From Paracoccus lichenicola (GTDB lineage Bacteria > Pseudomonadota > Alphaproteobacteria > Rhodobacterales > Rhodobacteraceae): a DNA stretch of 64,000 nucleotides. Positions 1 through 8,918 of this stretch are shown here, one piece after another. The first letter of the stretch is position 1, and each line of letters begins with the position of its first letter. The stretch lies in assembly GCF_009708075.1 (NCBI RefSeq), contig NZ_WMBT01000001.1:602032-666031 (forward strand), in the 5' to 3' direction. The notes under the pieces are model-generated. The model did no database searches. It worked only from the letters and a program-made list of their open reading frames with translations, and had not been told where the DNA came from. The translations under genes and the position numbers were made by a program.

Positions 1-153
1 GAGGACATCCGCATCCTGCATTTCCAATACGAAAAGCCCTGGCAGGACCACGACAAGGCGCATCTGCTGCGCCCCTTGATCGAGCTGTGGCGCGCCATCG
101 CCGAAGGCCACCCCGTCCCCGACCTGGCCGCGCAGGCCCGCCCCGCCGCCTGA
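1..153 (+). CDS. Glycosyltransferase (family 8-like), C-terminal fragment
   Basis: The reading frame is open from the first base to TGA at 151-153 and gives the last 50 residues of a protein whose start lies outside the window. It contains a segment HFQYEKPWQDHDKAHLL. A His-Phe followed shortly by Lys-Pro-Trp is characteristic of the C-terminus of family 8 (glycogenin/galactinol synthase-like) glycosyltransferases, which suggests a nucleotide-sugar transferase. The stop overlaps the start of the epimerase gene (TGATG), so the two are probably cotranslated. The family call rests on one short motif and is tentative. Confidence 0.5.
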   Translation, partial: EDIRILHFQYEKPWQDHDKAHLLRPLIELWRAIAEGHPVPDLAAQARPAA

Positions 154-956
154 TGCGCATCGCCCTGACCGGCGCCTCGGGCATCGTCGGCGGCTTCGTG
201 CTGCGCGCGGCCCGGGCGGCGGGGCACCAAGTCACGCCCCTGGACCGCGGCACCGGCTTCCGCCTGGGCGATGCGCCCGACCTGTCGGGCCATGACGCGC
301 TGATCCATTGCGCCTTCGCCCATGCCCCCGGCCGCTATCGGGGGGGCGAGGGCGAGGATCCCGAAACCTTCGGGCGCCTGAACCGCGACGGCACATTCCG
401 GCTGTTCGACGCCGCCGTGCGGGATGGGGTGGACCGCATCGTCTTCCTGTCATCCCGCGCCGTCCATGACGGTTATCCGCCGGGCACGCCCCTGCCCGAC
501 GACCTGCCCGCCCGCCCCGCCAACCTTTACGGCCAGGTCAAGGCCGATGCCGAGGCCTTCCTCGCGCAGCTGCCGGTCAAGGGCACCGCGATCCGCGCCA
601 CCGGCGTCTATGGCCTGCCCGCCAAATGGCGCGGCCTGTTCGACGATTATCTGGCGGGCCGTCCCATCCCGCCCCGCATCGCGACCGAGGTTCACGGCGA
701 CGACCTGGCCGCCGCCATCCTGCTGCTGCTGGACCAGCCCGACCCGCCCGCGCAGGTCAATTGCAGCGACCTGATCCTAGACCGCCACGACTTGCTGGCC
801 GAGGTTCGGACGCTGACCAACTGCCCCCATCCCCTGCCCGACCGCGCCGATCCCGCCTTTCTGCGCATCCAGACCTGCGACCGCTTGCGCGCATTGGGCT
901 GGCAACCCGGCGGCATGGCAAAGCTGCGCGCCACCCTGCCTCATCTTCTGTGCTGA
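153..956 (+). CDS. NAD-dependent epimerase/dehydratase family protein
   Basis: 267 residues of the extended short-chain dehydrogenase family. The N-terminus has the Rossmann nucleotide-binding motif GASGIVG. A Ser-Ser pair follows strand 5 (VFLSSRAV), and YGQVK supplies the Tyr-x3-Lys catalytic pair. The family changes sugars bound to nucleotides; the substrate cannot be told. I chose the ATG at 153 because the Rossmann strand starts right after it and it overlaps the stop of the upstream glycosyltransferase. That pairing suggests a joint role in surface sugar synthesis (inference). Confidence 0.82.
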   Translation: MRIALTGASGIVGGFVLRAARAAGHQVTPLDRGTGFRLGDAPDLSGHDALIHCAFAHAPGRYRGGEGEDPETFGRLNRDGTFRLFDAAVRDGVDRIVFLSSRAVHDGYPPGTPLPDDLPARPANLYGQVKADAEAFLAQLPVKGTAIRATGVYGLPAKWRGLFDDYLAGRPIPPRIATEVHGDDLAAAILLLLDQPDPPAQVNCSDLILDRHDLLAEVRTLTNCPHPLPDRADPAFLRIQTCDRLRALGWQPGGMAKLRATLPHLLC

Positions 957-1056
957 AATATCCTCGGGCTTCGCAGCGCCCGGAAAAAGGTCCAGTGGAC
1001 CTTTTTCAGCGGAGAAGGGGCCGGCAGGCCCTAGCGGGGGCAGACAGCCCCCGGCC
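956..1056. repeat. Intergenic repeat, copy 1 (~100 bp, with two-way terminator)
   Basis: About 100 bp nearly identical to 36585-36689. Shared blocks are AAATATCCTC, then CTTCG, AGCGCCCGG, a long palindrome, GAGAAGGGGCCGGCAGGCCC, and a GC-rich tail ending in CCCCGGCC. Both copies lie between convergent genes (here the epimerase and cobT). No coding potential is seen. Confidence 0.75.
983..1007. terminator. Two-way intrinsic terminator between epimerase and cobT
   Basis: A 25-base palindrome with arms GAAAAAGGTCC and GGACCTTTTTC around three central bases. Each strand reads a GC stem followed by a run of T, so it can stop transcription from both sides. It sits 27 bp after the epimerase stop and 64 bp after the cobT stop on the other strand. 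Confidence 0.75.
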
Positions 1057-1070
1057 ACCGCGGGACGCAA

Positions 1071-2933
1071 TCAGGCGCGGCGGGCCATCCCCAAGACCCG
1101 CGCCCGCTTGCGCGGATCGGCGTCGAACAGCGCGGCCAGTTGCTCGGTGATCGCGCCGGCCAACTGGTCCGCGTCGGTGATCGTCACCGCGCGTTCGTAA
1201 TACCGCGTCACGTCATGGCCGATGCCGATCGCCAGCAGTTCCACCATGCGCCGCTTTTCCACCATGGCGATCACGTCGCGCAGGTGCTTTTCCAGGTAAT
1301 TCGCCGGGTTGACCGACAGGGTCGAATCATCGACGGGCGCGCCATCCGAGATCACCATCAGGATCTTGCGCGCCTCGCTCCGCCGCACCAGCCGCCGATG
1401 CGCCCATTCCAGCGCCTCGCCGTCGATGTTTTCCTTGAGCAACCCTTCCTTCATCATCAGCCCCAGGTTCGGCCGCACCCGCCGCCAGGGCGCGTCGGCG
1501 GGCTTGTAGATGATGTGGCGCAGGTCGTTCAGCCGCCCCGGTTGGGCGGGACGGCCCGCCTGCAGCCAAGCCTCGCGCGATTGCCCGCCCTTCCAGGCGC
1601 GGGTGGTGAAGCCCAGGATCTCCACCTTGACGCTGCACCGCTCCAGGGTGCGGGCCAGAACGTCGGCGCAGATCGCCGCGATGCTGATGGGGCGACCGCG
1701 CATCGACCCGGAATTGTCGATCAGCAGCGTCACCACCGTGTCGCGGAACTCGGTGTCCTTTTCGACCTTGAAGGACAGCGGAGTCGTCGGGTTCGCCACT
1801 ACCCGCGCCAGGCGGCCCGCGTCCAGCACGCCCTCCTCCTTGTCGAATTCCCAGCTGCGGTTCTGCTGGGCCTGAAGGCGGCGCTGCAATTTGTTCGCCA
1901 GGCGGCTGACCGCGCCGCGCAGGGGTTCCAGCTGCTTGTCCAGATAGGCGCGCAGCCGTTCCAGTTCCGCCGGATCGGCCAGATCCTCGGCGCGGATCTC
2001 CTCGTCCCAGGTCTGGGCGAAGACCTTGTAATCCGCGCTCGCATCGCTGACCGGGGGCGGCAGGTCGGGCGGGGTTTCCGATTCGGGCATCTCGGCCTCG
2101 TCGGTCAGCTGCTCGTCGGACTGGTCATCCATGCTGACCTGGGCCTGCCGTTCGTCCTGGCTCTGTTCCTGGGACCGCTCGGGCGAGGCCTCGGCATCCT
2201 CGCTGTCGTCCTGGTCGCGGGACTGGTTGTCGCCCGCTTCCTCGTCCTGTTCGGCGCTGTCGTCCGAATCGTCGTCTTCCTGCTGGTCGGGATCGTCGCC
2301 CAGCTGGTCGCCGTAGCCCAGGTCGCTGATGACCTGCCGCGACAGGCGAGAGAACGCCGCCTGATCGGCCAGAACCTCGTTCACATGCGACAGCGACCCG
2401 CCCGCCTGCTGTTCGACAAAGGGCCGCCACAGGTCGGCCACATGCTGCGCCCCCCCGGGCAGCGCGCGGCCCGTCGCGGCCTGGCGCACGATATAGCCCG
2501 CAGCCACGGCCAGCGGCGCGTCGGCGGGGGCCTTGATCTGGCCGTAGCCCTTCTTGTCCGCATCCGCGCCGATCCGGGCGTCGATGTTGGACAGGGCGCC
2601 CGGCATGTCGCGGGCGCCAAGCGCCTCGCAGCGGGCGGTTTCCATGGCCTCGTAAAGCTCCTTCGCCATGGGTCCGGCGGGGGCGAAGCGGGCATGGGTC
2701 GCGGCATCGTGGTGGCGCATCCGCATCGCCAGGGCGTCGGCGGTGCCGCGGGCCTGCAGGATCTCGTCCCGGCCCATGCGGCGGCTGACCTGCGGCAGGC
2801 GCATCGTGTCGCCCGCCACGCCCGAGGGATCGGCGCTGAAGGTCACGTTCAGTTCGCGATCGTCGGCCAGGGCGCGCGTCGCCTCGGACAGGGCCTTCTT
2901 GAACGGATCGGCGGGGTTGTCGGACTTTTTCAT
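1071..2933 (-). CDS. cobT: Cobaltochelatase subunit CobT
   Basis: 620 residues, the usual length for CobT of the aerobic cobalamin pathway. It acts with CobS (AAA+) and CobN to insert cobalt into hydrogenobyrinic a,c-diamide in the cytoplasm. The N-terminal CobT domain is followed by a very acidic Asp/Glu/Ser/Gln-rich linker. The C-terminal von Willebrand A domain has the metal-ion site [10 protein letters not shown] (Asp-x-Ser-x-Ser). The ATG at 2933 ([11 protein letters not shown]) is chosen because upstream sequence in frame is intergenic. The gene is divergent from the FMN reductase; cobS is not in the window. Confidence 0.93.
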   Translation of the reverse strand: MKKSDNPADPFKKALSEATRALADDRELNVTFSADPSGVAGDTMRLPQVSRRMGRDEILQARGTADALAMRMRHHDAATHARFAPAGPMAKELYEAMETARCEALGARDMPGALSNIDARIGADADKKGYGQIKAPADAPLAVAAGYIVRQAATGRALPGGAQHVADLWRPFVEQQAGGSLSHVNEVLADQAAFSRLSRQVISDLGYGDQLGDDPDQQEDDDSDDSAEQDEEAGDNQSRDQDDSEDAEASPERSQEQSQDERQAQVSMDDQSDEQLTDEAEMPESETPPDLPPPVSDASADYKVFAQTWDEEIRAEDLADPAELERLRAYLDKQLEPLRGAVSRLANKLQRRLQAQQNRSWEFDKEEGVLDAGRLARVVANPTTPLSFKVEKDTEFRDTVVTLLIDNSGSMRGRPISIAAICADVLARTLERCSVKVEILGFTTRAWKGGQSREAWLQAGRPAQPGRLNDLRHIIYKPADAPWRRVRPNLGLMMKEGLLKENIDGEALEWAHRRLVRRSEARKILMVISDGAPVDDSTLSVNPANYLEKHLRDVIAMVEKRRMVELLAIGIGHDVTRYYERAVTITDADQLAGAITEQLAALFDADPRKRARVLGMARRA

Positions 2934-3086
2934 AAGGATCGGTAGACCACCGCCGCGCGCCCCGATCAAGACCGTTGTGCATGAATGCGGAACAGGCTGT
3001 GCGCCCCCGCCCTGCCGAAAGGGTGAACCGCGCCCGCGAAAAGACGTTAGGCTGACCGTGCCATTCCAACGAAAGGACAAACGGAC

Positions 3087-3668
3087 ATGACCAAGCCCCG
3101 CATCGGCGTCATCATCAGCTCCACCCGCGACACGCGCTTTGCCGACAAGCCGACGGCCTGGCTGATGGACAAGGTCAAGGATCATCCCGACCTGGACTTC
3201 GCGCTCATCGACCTGCGCGACCGGAACCTGCCCTTCTTCAACGAGCCCGCGTCGAACCTGTGGATGCCGTCGGGCGACCCGAACGCGGTGGCCTGGCAGG
3301 AAACGCTGGCGGGCTTCGACGGCTTCATCTTCGTCGTCGCGGAATACAACCATTCCATCACCGGCGCGCTGAAGAACGCGCTGGACCAGGCCTTCAAGGA
3401 ATGGAACCGCAAGCCGTTTTCGGCGCTGGCCTATGGCAGCATGGGCGGGGCGCGCGCCCTGGAACACCTGCGCCTGATCGGGATCGAGCTTCAGATGGTG
3501 CCCCTGCGCAACGCCGTCCACATCGGCGGAGGCGATTTCTTCAAGGTCTCGCCCCTGGGCGCAAACGCCCCGATAGCCGAGATCGAGGATCACCTGGAAG
3601 GGTCGCTGAAGGCCATGCTGGACGAATTGACCTGGTGGGCCAAGACGCTGCAAACCGCGGCCGCCTGA
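3087..3668 (+). CDS. NADPH-dependent FMN reductase family protein
   Basis: 193 residues with the flavodoxin-like fold of the FMN_red family (ArsH/azoreductase type). The N-terminal strand leads into the phosphate-binding loop IISSTRDTR. The [15 protein letters not shown] segment matches the flavin-ring motif of the family (usually PEYNxSxxGxLKNAxD). The likely role is reduction of FMN or quinones with NAD(P)H in the cytosol. An AAAGGAC ribosome site lies ahead of the ATG at 3087. It is divergent from cobT and convergent with the PopZ-like gene. The physiological substrate is unknown. Confidence 0.82.
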   Translation: MTKPRIGVIISSTRDTRFADKPTAWLMDKVKDHPDLDFALIDLRDRNLPFFNEPASNLWMPSGDPNAVAWQETLAGFDGFIFVVAEYNHSITGALKNALDQAFKEWNRKPFSALAYGSMGGARALEHLRLIGIELQMVPLRNAVHIGGGDFFKVSPLGANAPIAEIEDHLEGSLKAMLDELTWWAKTLQTAAA

Positions 3669-3713
3669 GCGGATGTCCGGGCAGCGCCGGGTCAGGCGCT
3701 GCCCCCCGCGGTG

Positions 3714-4565
3714 TCAGAACCGGTCCAGCTGCGCCTCGAGCGCGGCGGCGACCTCGCGGCGAATGACGGCGCGCAGATTGGCCGAGAACCGCTGGCCCAG
3801 TTCTCCGTTCAGTTCCTCTTGCACCATCTCGCGCAGCATGTCGCGGATGTCCTGCTCGGTGCTGTCCCCATCGGCCTGCGCCTGCAGTTCGGCATCGAAG
3901 GCGGCGGCCGCGGCGGCCAGTTCGGCGACGGGATCGGACGCGGGTTCGGGCGGCAGGGTCCAGCCGGAGGGGCGCTGGTCCACCGGCTTGGCGGCCAGGA
4001 CGGGGGCCGGTTCGTCCAGTTCGGGCCGCATCCGCGCCTTCCAGTCGAAGGCTTCGGCAAAATCGTCGGCATCCTCGCCAATGTCCTGGATCGCCGCTTC
4101 AAGGCTGGCCGGGGCGGGCGCGGGTTCGGGCAGCGGCGCGCTTTCGCGAGCCTCCGGCCGCAGCCAGGCCCGCCAGCCCGAGGGCTTGGCCTGCTCCGGC
4201 TCGGCAATCCGCCGCTCGGCCGCGAGCTTCAGGGGCGCCACGGGGGCGGCAGGCTTGGGTGCCGTGCGCAGGATGAAGGCCGGGACCTGCGGGGCATCCT
4301 CAACGTCGTGCGGCTCGCGAAGCGCAGGCCGGACCGCTTCGGCGGTTTCGACCATCTGCCGCGCCAGCGCGGCATTGCCGCCATAGCGGCGGGCCAGGAA
4401 TTCGCCCGCGTCGTCCTGGACCAGGTCCGAGCGCCCTGCCCGGATCCGGTCCCGCGCGGTGCTGAGCGCGTCGTCATCGGCGATCATGCGGCGGATGGCG
4501 GACAGCACGTCCCCGATGTCCTCGGACAGACGGGCGGCGTTTTGTGAAAAGCGGGGGTCAGCCAT
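3714..4565 (-). CDS. PopZ-like (DUF2497-related) acidic protein
   Basis: 283 residues. The N-terminus SEDIGDVLSAIRRMIADDD resembles the PopZ N-terminal helix (consensus EEILASIRRIIxxD). A long Pro/Ala/Glu-rich, probably disordered middle follows. The last 45 residues form a charged helical region with an IRDMLREMVQEEL stretch. PopZ organises the cell pole and anchors ParB in other alphaproteobacteria, and its gene often lies next to tolC. This copy is 23 bp after the tolC stop on the same strand. The classical C-terminal motif is degenerate, so orthology is an inference; it could be an unrelated acidic protein. Confidence 0.5.
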   Translation of the reverse strand: MADPRFSQNAARLSEDIGDVLSAIRRMIADDDALSTARDRIRAGRSDLVQDDAGEFLARRYGGNAALARQMVETAEAVRPALREPHDVEDAPQVPAFILRTAPKPAAPVAPLKLAAERRIAEPEQAKPSGWRAWLRPEARESAPLPEPAPAPASLEAAIQDIGEDADDFAEAFDWKARMRPELDEPAPVLAAKPVDQRPSGWTLPPEPASDPVAELAAAAAAFDAELQAQADGDSTEQDIRDMLREMVQEELNGELGQRFSANLRAVIRREVAAALEAQLDRF

Positions 4566-4588
4566 GGACGCCCCCGCGGATCAGACGT

Positions 4589-5986
4589 TCAGTTGCGGCC
4601 GATCGCGCGAAGCACGCGGTCAAGGCTTTCGCCCTGCTTGCTGGTATAAGGCGCGTCGCGCACGGCATTGTAGTACTGCGAAGGGTCATAGGTCGGAATC
4701 CCCAGGTTCAGGTGTTCTACCGTAAGACGACCCATAGCAGCCAGAAGTTGATAATGTGCTAATTGCAGGTTGGCTTCCGCCGTAATCTTGTTGGCCCGCG
4801 CCTCCAGCAGCGACTGTTCGGCGTCCAGCACGTCCAGCGTCGTGCGCGCGCCAAGCGCCGCTTCTTCCCGCACCCCGTTATAGGCCTGCTGCGCCGCCGA
4901 GATCTGTTCGTCGATGGCCCCGATCTGGGCACGGGCAACGTCGATGTTGGCCCATGATTCGCCGACCAGTTGGCTGATCTGGCGCGACACGTTCAGCAGG
5001 TTGGCCCGCGCCTGGTCGCGCAGCGCCATGGCCCGGCGATGCGCGGCAGGCAGGCGCCCGCCCGAATAGATGGTCTGGTTCAGTTCCAGCCCGACCGAGG
5101 CGCTGTTGCGGGTGTCGTATTCCCCGGTCAACTGCTGCGGGCTGCGGGTGATGCCCGCCGCGACATTGGCCGACAGCGACGGATTGCGTTCGGCCGCGGC
5201 CTGGGCAACGCCCAGTTCCGAGGCCGCGGCCTGGCGCTGCGCCTGCGCGATCAGCGGGTGGTTGCGCTGTCCGATGGCCCGCGCCTCATCGACCGAGGCG
5301 GGCAGCCTGGGCAGCGGCGGGGGCGCGTCCAGCCCGGTGGGAAAGCGTCCGGTCGCGGCCAGATAGGCTTCGCGCGCGATCTCCAGATCCCCCTGGGCCG
5401 AGGCCAGCCCGGCCTGGGTTTCCGCCAGCTGCGCATCGGCCAGCGCCACGTCGGTCACGGTGATCTCGCCCACGTCGAAGCGGTCCTGCGCGGCCTGGCG
5501 TTCGCGGCTCAGCACCTCGACCGAGTTGCGCTGCAGGGCCACCTGCTCGGTCGCCTGCTTGATGTCGAAAAAGGCTACGGTTGCGGCCAGCAGGATGTCC
5601 TGCTCGACCGAGACAAGGCCTTGGCGGGTCGCCAGGACCTGTTCCTTGGCGGCGTCGATCGCCAGTTGCGACCGGCCCCAGTCGTAAAGCAGCATCTGCG
5701 CGCCGATCTGCAACGAGGTCGAGCGGGCCGTGAGATAGTCCGACGCATTCTCGTTGCGCGACACCTGATGGCTGGCGGTCCATTGGACGATGGGCCGCAG
5801 TTCGGCCAGCGCGGCGGCCACGTCCTCGTCGGCGGCCCGCAGCACGGCGCGGTTCTGCTCGATCAGGGCGGAATGGCGATAGGCCGCGACCATCGTGTCG
5901 GCCAAGGATTCGGCCACGGCTGCGTGACTGGTGAAAGCCGTCAACGCGACGGCGGCGACCGCTGAAAAACGACGCAGCTTGATCAT
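4589..5986 (-). CDS. tolC: TolC family outer-membrane efflux/secretion protein
   Basis: 465 residues. A signal peptide ([18 protein letters not shown], cleavage probably after AAVA) precedes two tandem repeats of the outer-membrane efflux domain. Long Ala/Gln/Glu-rich amphipathic helices, about residues 40-210 and 240-440, build the periplasmic tunnel. The family forms trimers that serve as the outer-membrane duct for type I secretion and multidrug efflux. The start overlaps the methyltransferase stop by 4 bp, so the two are translationally coupled. No inner-membrane pump gene is nearby, so the substrate is open. Confidence 0.9.
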   Translation of the reverse strand: MIKLRRFSAVAAVALTAFTSHAAVAESLADTMVAAYRHSALIEQNRAVLRAADEDVAAALAELRPIVQWTASHQVSRNENASDYLTARSTSLQIGAQMLLYDWGRSQLAIDAAKEQVLATRQGLVSVEQDILLAATVAFFDIKQATEQVALQRNSVEVLSRERQAAQDRFDVGEITVTDVALADAQLAETQAGLASAQGDLEIAREAYLAATGRFPTGLDAPPPLPRLPASVDEARAIGQRNHPLIAQAQRQAAASELGVAQAAAERNPSLSANVAAGITRSPQQLTGEYDTRNSASVGLELNQTIYSGGRLPAAHRRAMALRDQARANLLNVSRQISQLVGESWANIDVARAQIGAIDEQISAAQQAYNGVREEAALGARTTLDVLDAEQSLLEARANKITAEANLQLAHYQLLAAMGRLTVEHLNLGIPTYDPSQYYNAVRDAPYTSKQGESLDRVLRAIGRN

Positions 5987-6636
5987 AGCGTGAACCCCCT
6001 CTCGCGCTCGAACCCCGGCAGCAAGGGGGCTTGGGCATTGAAGCCATAGCGCCAGTTGACGCGGCCGTTCAGCCTGTGGCCGATGCGGACGACCCCCAGG
6101 GCGCCTTCCAGGAACAGCGCGATGATGCGCCCGCCTTCCTTCAGCTGGTCCAGGACCGCCTCCGGCACCTCCTCGACCCCGCCGCCGATCATGATCGCGT
6201 CATAGGGACCGTGCTTCGGCGCGCCCTGCGCCAGGGGGGCATTCAGCACCGCGACGTTGAAGACGCCCGCCTCGCCCAGGCGGCGCTCGGCCTCGGCCGC
6301 CATCTCGGGCTGTTCCTCGATGGCGACGACGGCCTGGACCATCCGCGCCACGACCGCCGAGGAATAGCCATAGCCGCAGCCCAGATCCAGGACCAGGTCG
6401 TCGGGCTGCAGGTCCAGCATGTCGATCATCTTGCCCAGCGTCCGCGGCTCCAGCAGGACGCGTCCCCCGCCCAGGTCCAGGTTTTCCCCCGCATAGGCCA
6501 CCGCCCGGCGCGAGGGGGGCACGAAATCCTCCATCGGGACGGCCAGCATGGCCTCGATCACGGGAAAGCGGGTGACATCGTTGGGGCGGACCTGCGTGTC
6601 CACCATCATGGTGCGCCGGGTGGCGAAATCGCTCAT
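5983..6636 (-). CDS. Protein-L-isoaspartate O-methyltransferase family protein
   Basis: 217 residues. It has the SAM-binding motif [15 protein letters not shown], and the N-terminal [11 protein letters not shown] typical of the PCMT-like subfamily found beside tolC in alphaproteobacteria. The canonical enzyme repairs isoaspartyl residues, but this subfamily's substrate is unproven. The ATG at 6636 ([11 protein letters not shown]) starts the conserved region; an in-frame ATG 18 bp upstream adds only six residues. It is first gene of the pcm-tolC-popZ-like unit. Confidence 0.85.
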   Translation of the reverse strand: MSDFATRRTMMVDTQVRPNDVTRFPVIEAMLAVPMEDFVPPSRRAVAYAGENLDLGGGRVLLEPRTLGKMIDMLDLQPDDLVLDLGCGYGYSSAVVARMVQAVVAIEEQPEMAAEAERRLGEAGVFNVAVLNAPLAQGAPKHGPYDAIMIGGGVEEVPEAVLDQLKEGGRIIALFLEGALGVVRIGHRLNGRVNWRYGFNAQAPLLPGFERERGFTL

Positions 6637-6712
6637 CTTAGGGAGCCTCTGCAAGTGCTTTCAAGCTTATTGCCACGATTTGGTGGACCTCGCAACGCCG
6701 CACATTCCCGTC

Positions 6713-6741
6713 TTGCAAGCGGCGGGCCGATCCTCTATTCC
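6713..6741 (+). promoter_or_regulatory. Ancestral tRNA-Cys promoter, now facing into the element
   Basis: TTGCAA (6713-6718), 17 bp, TATTCC (6736-6741). The expected start is near 6748, about 10 bp before the tRNA-Cys 5' remnant. Before integration this would have driven tRNA-Cys; now it reads through attL into the left genes of the element. Confidence 0.55.
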
Positions 6742-6757
6742 ATGCCCACCTTGACGG

Positions 6758-6795
6758 CGGCGGGTTGGCGGAGAGGTTACGCAGCGGATTGCAAA
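6758..6795 (+). repeat. attL: 5' half of tRNA-Cys
   Basis: This 38-bp segment is identical to 17514-17551. It holds tRNA-Cys from its first base through anticodon GCA and the following AA, and diverges right after. The crossover therefore lies in or near the anticodon loop. Confidence 0.92.
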
Positions 6796-6838
6796 GCCCC
6801 GCTGGTTTCCCGCCAGATCAACCGCTTCCCCGAAAATC

Positions 6839-6879
6839 GTTATCAGGACATACCGCGAACGGGCGGTGAACGTGATAAC
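6839..6879. promoter_or_regulatory. Candidate integrase arm sites, left end
   Basis: The motif GTGATAAC occurs at 6872-6879, and as its reverse complement with one mismatch (GTTATCAG) at 6839-6846. Two perfect copies lie at the other end (17450-17469). Their position just inside both att cores suits arm-type integrase or Xis binding sites (inference). Confidence 0.5.
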
Positions 6880-7011
6880 GGCCTTTCCAGCCCTGAAATA
6901 GACACAAACGAAAACCCCGGCGCGCTGACGGGCGCAACCGGGGCTGATCTGCATTCCTGGCTGGAATGGGTGGATCTTAACATTCAGCGTGAGTCGGCGG
7001 CAAGGGTCTTG

Positions 7012-7254
7012 ATGGAGGCCGTTCTGGCCTGCGACCCGCACGACCGCATCCCGCTGATGGAACGGTTCATCGACGCGCTGCGCCCCGGCGATCCTCTGTC
7101 CCCCTTCATGGGCATCATGGCATCGGCCCGCGATTGGGCATCTTGGGCCAGCCGCGCCGAACTGAAAGCCTATGCCTTGGCCTGTTACGAGGCCATGAGC
7201 GGGCGCGACCAAGCGGCGTTCCTGGGGCATATCGACCGGAGGACTGCGGCATGA
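7012..7254 (+). CDS. Small element protein, unknown function
   Basis: About 80 residues from the ATG at 7012, ending ALACYEAMSGRDQAAFLGHID. It is mostly helical, rich in Ala, Asp and Arg. The frame stays open well upstream, and the preceding residues (SWLEWVDLNIQRESAARV) look coding. The true start may therefore be GTG 6970 or further left. An ATG at 6742 in the same frame would cross attL and is not credible. Its stop overlaps the next start (ATGA). I do not recognise the family. It is first in the left operon and could be expressed from the old tRNA-Cys promoter. Confidence 0.5.
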   Translation: MEAVLACDPHDRIPLMERFIDALRPGDPLSPFMGIMASARDWASWASRAELKAYALACYEAMSGRDQAAFLGHIDRRTAA

Positions 7255-7487
7255 ATACGCAATCCCTGCCCCCGGTCGATGAACTGCTCTGGTCCTGGCC
7301 GTCCGTCTGCAAGGCGGCAAAGGAGGAATGGGCCAAGGGCTTTGCCCTGTCCATCGCTAAGCAGTCCAAGCGGCGCAACTGGCGACCAAGCCCCAAGCAA
7401 CACGCCCTAATGATGCGCATGGTGAACGAGGTCTATCGGCACCGTGGCGACTTTGACGGGCAGGACGACTTTGAGGTGATCGAATGA
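7251..7487 (+). CDS. Small element protein, unknown function
   Basis: 78 residues starting MNTQSLPPVDELLW, with a basic middle (SIAKQSKRRNWRPSPKQ) and an acidic C-terminus ending DGQDDFEVIE. Tight overlaps on both sides (ATGA with the gene before and with the gene after) make it part of one translational unit with the topoisomerase-like gene. The basic patch could bind nucleic acid, but no known domain is visible. Confidence 0.65.
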   Translation: MNTQSLPPVDELLWSWPSVCKAAKEEWAKGFALSIAKQSKRRNWRPSPKQHALMMRMVNEVYRHRGDFDGQDDFEVIE

Positions 7488-8446
7488 GCGTTCATCACCT
7501 TTCTACAGCCAGCCGTAAAACTGAACCGGACGATATTACAGCCAGCCGTAAAACTGGCCGGGCGCGTGGCTACATCGAAAACTACCGCCCCCAAGCCAAG
7601 ACGCTGGAACTTCTGGAACAGGTCAAAGACGTGCTGGACGAATATCGCCAGTATTGGCCGCTGACCTGTCGCCAGATCTTCTATCGGCTGGTCGGGGCGC
7701 ATGGCTATGACAAGACGGAGGCGGCTTATGGTCGCCTTTGCCATCACCTTGCCAATGCGCGCCGGGGCCGGTTCATCCCCTTCGCAGCGATCCGTGACGA
7801 TGGGGTGACGACCTATCGCCGCGATCACTTCGAGGATCGGGATGCTTTTCTGCGCCGCGTTCGTGAAATGGGCAGGAACTACACCCGCGATAAGCTGGCC
7901 GGGCAAGACCTGCATATCGAGGTTTGGTGCGAAGCGGCGGGGATGCTGCCCCAGTTGGACGATGTGGCCGAACCCTATTCGGTGCGCGCCTATTCGTCCG
8001 GCGGCTTTGACAGCCTGACGGCCAAGAAGGATCTGGCAGCGCGTATCTGCCGGATCGGCAAGCCGACCGTGATCCTGCACCTGGGCGACTTCGACCCGAG
8101 CGGAGTTTCCATCTTCGACAGCGTGGCCGAGGACGTGGCCGCGTTTGTGGAAACCGACAGGCCATGGGGGACAATCCATGTCACCTTTGAGCGTGTCGCC
8201 CTGACTGCGGATCAGGTGCGCCAGTATGGGCTGCCGACTGCCCCACCAAAGGCGACAGACAGCCGGTCAAAGGGATGGGACGGCGGCACCTGCCAGCTGG
8301 AAGCCCTGCCGCCGAACGTCATTGCCGACATTCTGCGGGAAGCAATCGAACGGCACATAAGCATGGTGCAACTGGAAATCGACCGGATCGATGAAGAACG
8401 CGACCGGCGTGAAATCCAGACCCTGCTTCTGGCCCCGCCGAAATAG
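7484..8446 (+). CDS. Spo11/topoisomerase VI subunit A-like protein
   Basis: 320 residues. The segment LTCRQIFYRLV (61-70) matches the winged-helix/5Y-CAP motif of type IIB topoisomerase A subunits; Tyr67 would be the nucleophile. IEVWCEAAGM (145-154) fits the Toprim glutamate motif. HLGDFDPSG (199-207) fits the metal-binding Asp-x-Asp-Pro-x-Gly, with Asp202 and Asp204. No B-subunit ATPase gene is present. A-only homologues on mobile elements have been described as Mini-A. It may nick or cleave DNA in element replication or processing (inference). The N-terminus carries an 11-residue repeat (TASRKT) encoded by a 20-bp DNA repeat. The start overlaps the preceding gene by 4 bp. Confidence 0.65.
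   Translation: MSVHHLSTASRKTEPDDITASRKTGRARGYIENYRPQAKTLELLEQVKDVLDEYRQYWPLTCRQIFYRLVGAHGYDKTEAAYGRLCHHLANARRGRFIPFAAIRDDGVTTYRRDHFEDRDAFLRRVREMGRNYTRDKLAGQDLHIEVWCEAAGMLPQLDDVAEPYSVRAYSSGGFDSLTAKKDLAARICRIGKPTVILHLGDFDPSGVSIFDSVAEDVAAFVETDRPWGTIHVTFERVALTADQVRQYGLPTAPPKATDSRSKGWDGGTCQLEALPPNVIADILREAIERHISMVQLEIDRIDEERDRREIQTLLLAPPK
7504..7556 (+). repeat. Two 20-bp direct repeats, 33-bp period
   Basis: TACAGCCAGCCGTAAAACTG occurs at 7504-7523 and again at 7537-7556 with no mismatch. The 33-bp period is three helical turns and 11 codons. They lie in the 5' coding region of the topoisomerase-like gene, so they may be a protein-binding site (origin or operator) or a coding duplication. Confidence 0.8.
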
Positions 8447-8454
8447 CGAACCCC

Positions 8455-8486
8455 TGCCCCCGCGTCACGGGCGCGGCGCGGGGGCA
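8455..8486 (+). terminator. Strong hairpin after topoisomerase-like gene
   Basis: A perfect 10-bp stem, TGCCCCCGCG (8455-8464) with CGCGGGGGCA (8477-8486), starts 9 bp after the stop codon. No T run follows, so it may be an RNA-stabilising hairpin or a weak terminator. Confidence 0.45.
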
Positions 8487-8889
8487 TCCATCCATCGAAG
8501 CAGACCGGACCATGAGCCGGGCATATTCCACCAACCGCCCTAGCTTCTGACCGCCGAGCGAATTCAGCGGAAGGGGATGCCGCAACCCCGCACCAAATCG
8601 CGGCAATGACGATCCGGGGACTACCCCAACCCGGCGGGACACCGGCACATTCTAGGCCCCGCCAGAAACGCGACACTTAACCCACCGGCTGGTGAACACG
8701 GGAATGACCTGTGGTGACAGACCGGGGACCGGACAGGGAGGCATCCCACCGGGGCAGGATCAAAGCCTGCGGGACAGCGGCTGGCCCCCGTCATCGGGCA
8801 TCGCGTGGATACGGATCGAGGAAGCCGAATGTCTGTCTCCTGCATGTCGGGGGGACAGTAGCGGGGACCGGCTATTGCCTATCGCATAG

Positions 8890-8918
8890 TTGCGAACCAT
8901 TCTCAACTAGACTACATT
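8890..8918 (+). promoter_or_regulatory. Promoter and operator of the head gene operon
   Basis: TTGCGA (8890-8895), 17 bp, TACATT (8913-8918); the start would be near 8925, just ahead of GAGG and the connector ATG. An imperfect palindrome, TTGCGAA-CCA-TTCTCAA (8890-8906, 6 of 7 pairs), covers the -35 box and looks like a repressor site. Which protein binds is unknown. Confidence 0.6.

Noticed and set aside
1140..2945. 601-codon plus-strand frame opposite cobT
   Set aside because: It is a mirror of the cobT coding strand in GC-rich DNA; its residues (His/Arg/Gly/Val) match no fold, while cobT has clear domains. The same reasoning removes the long frames opposite ptsP, opgH, yidC and secY.
6742..7254. 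Long plus-strand frame beginning at ATG 6742
   Set aside because: It would be translated through the tRNA-Cys remnant (attL); the frame is open only by GC bias, and the real small gene starts much later.
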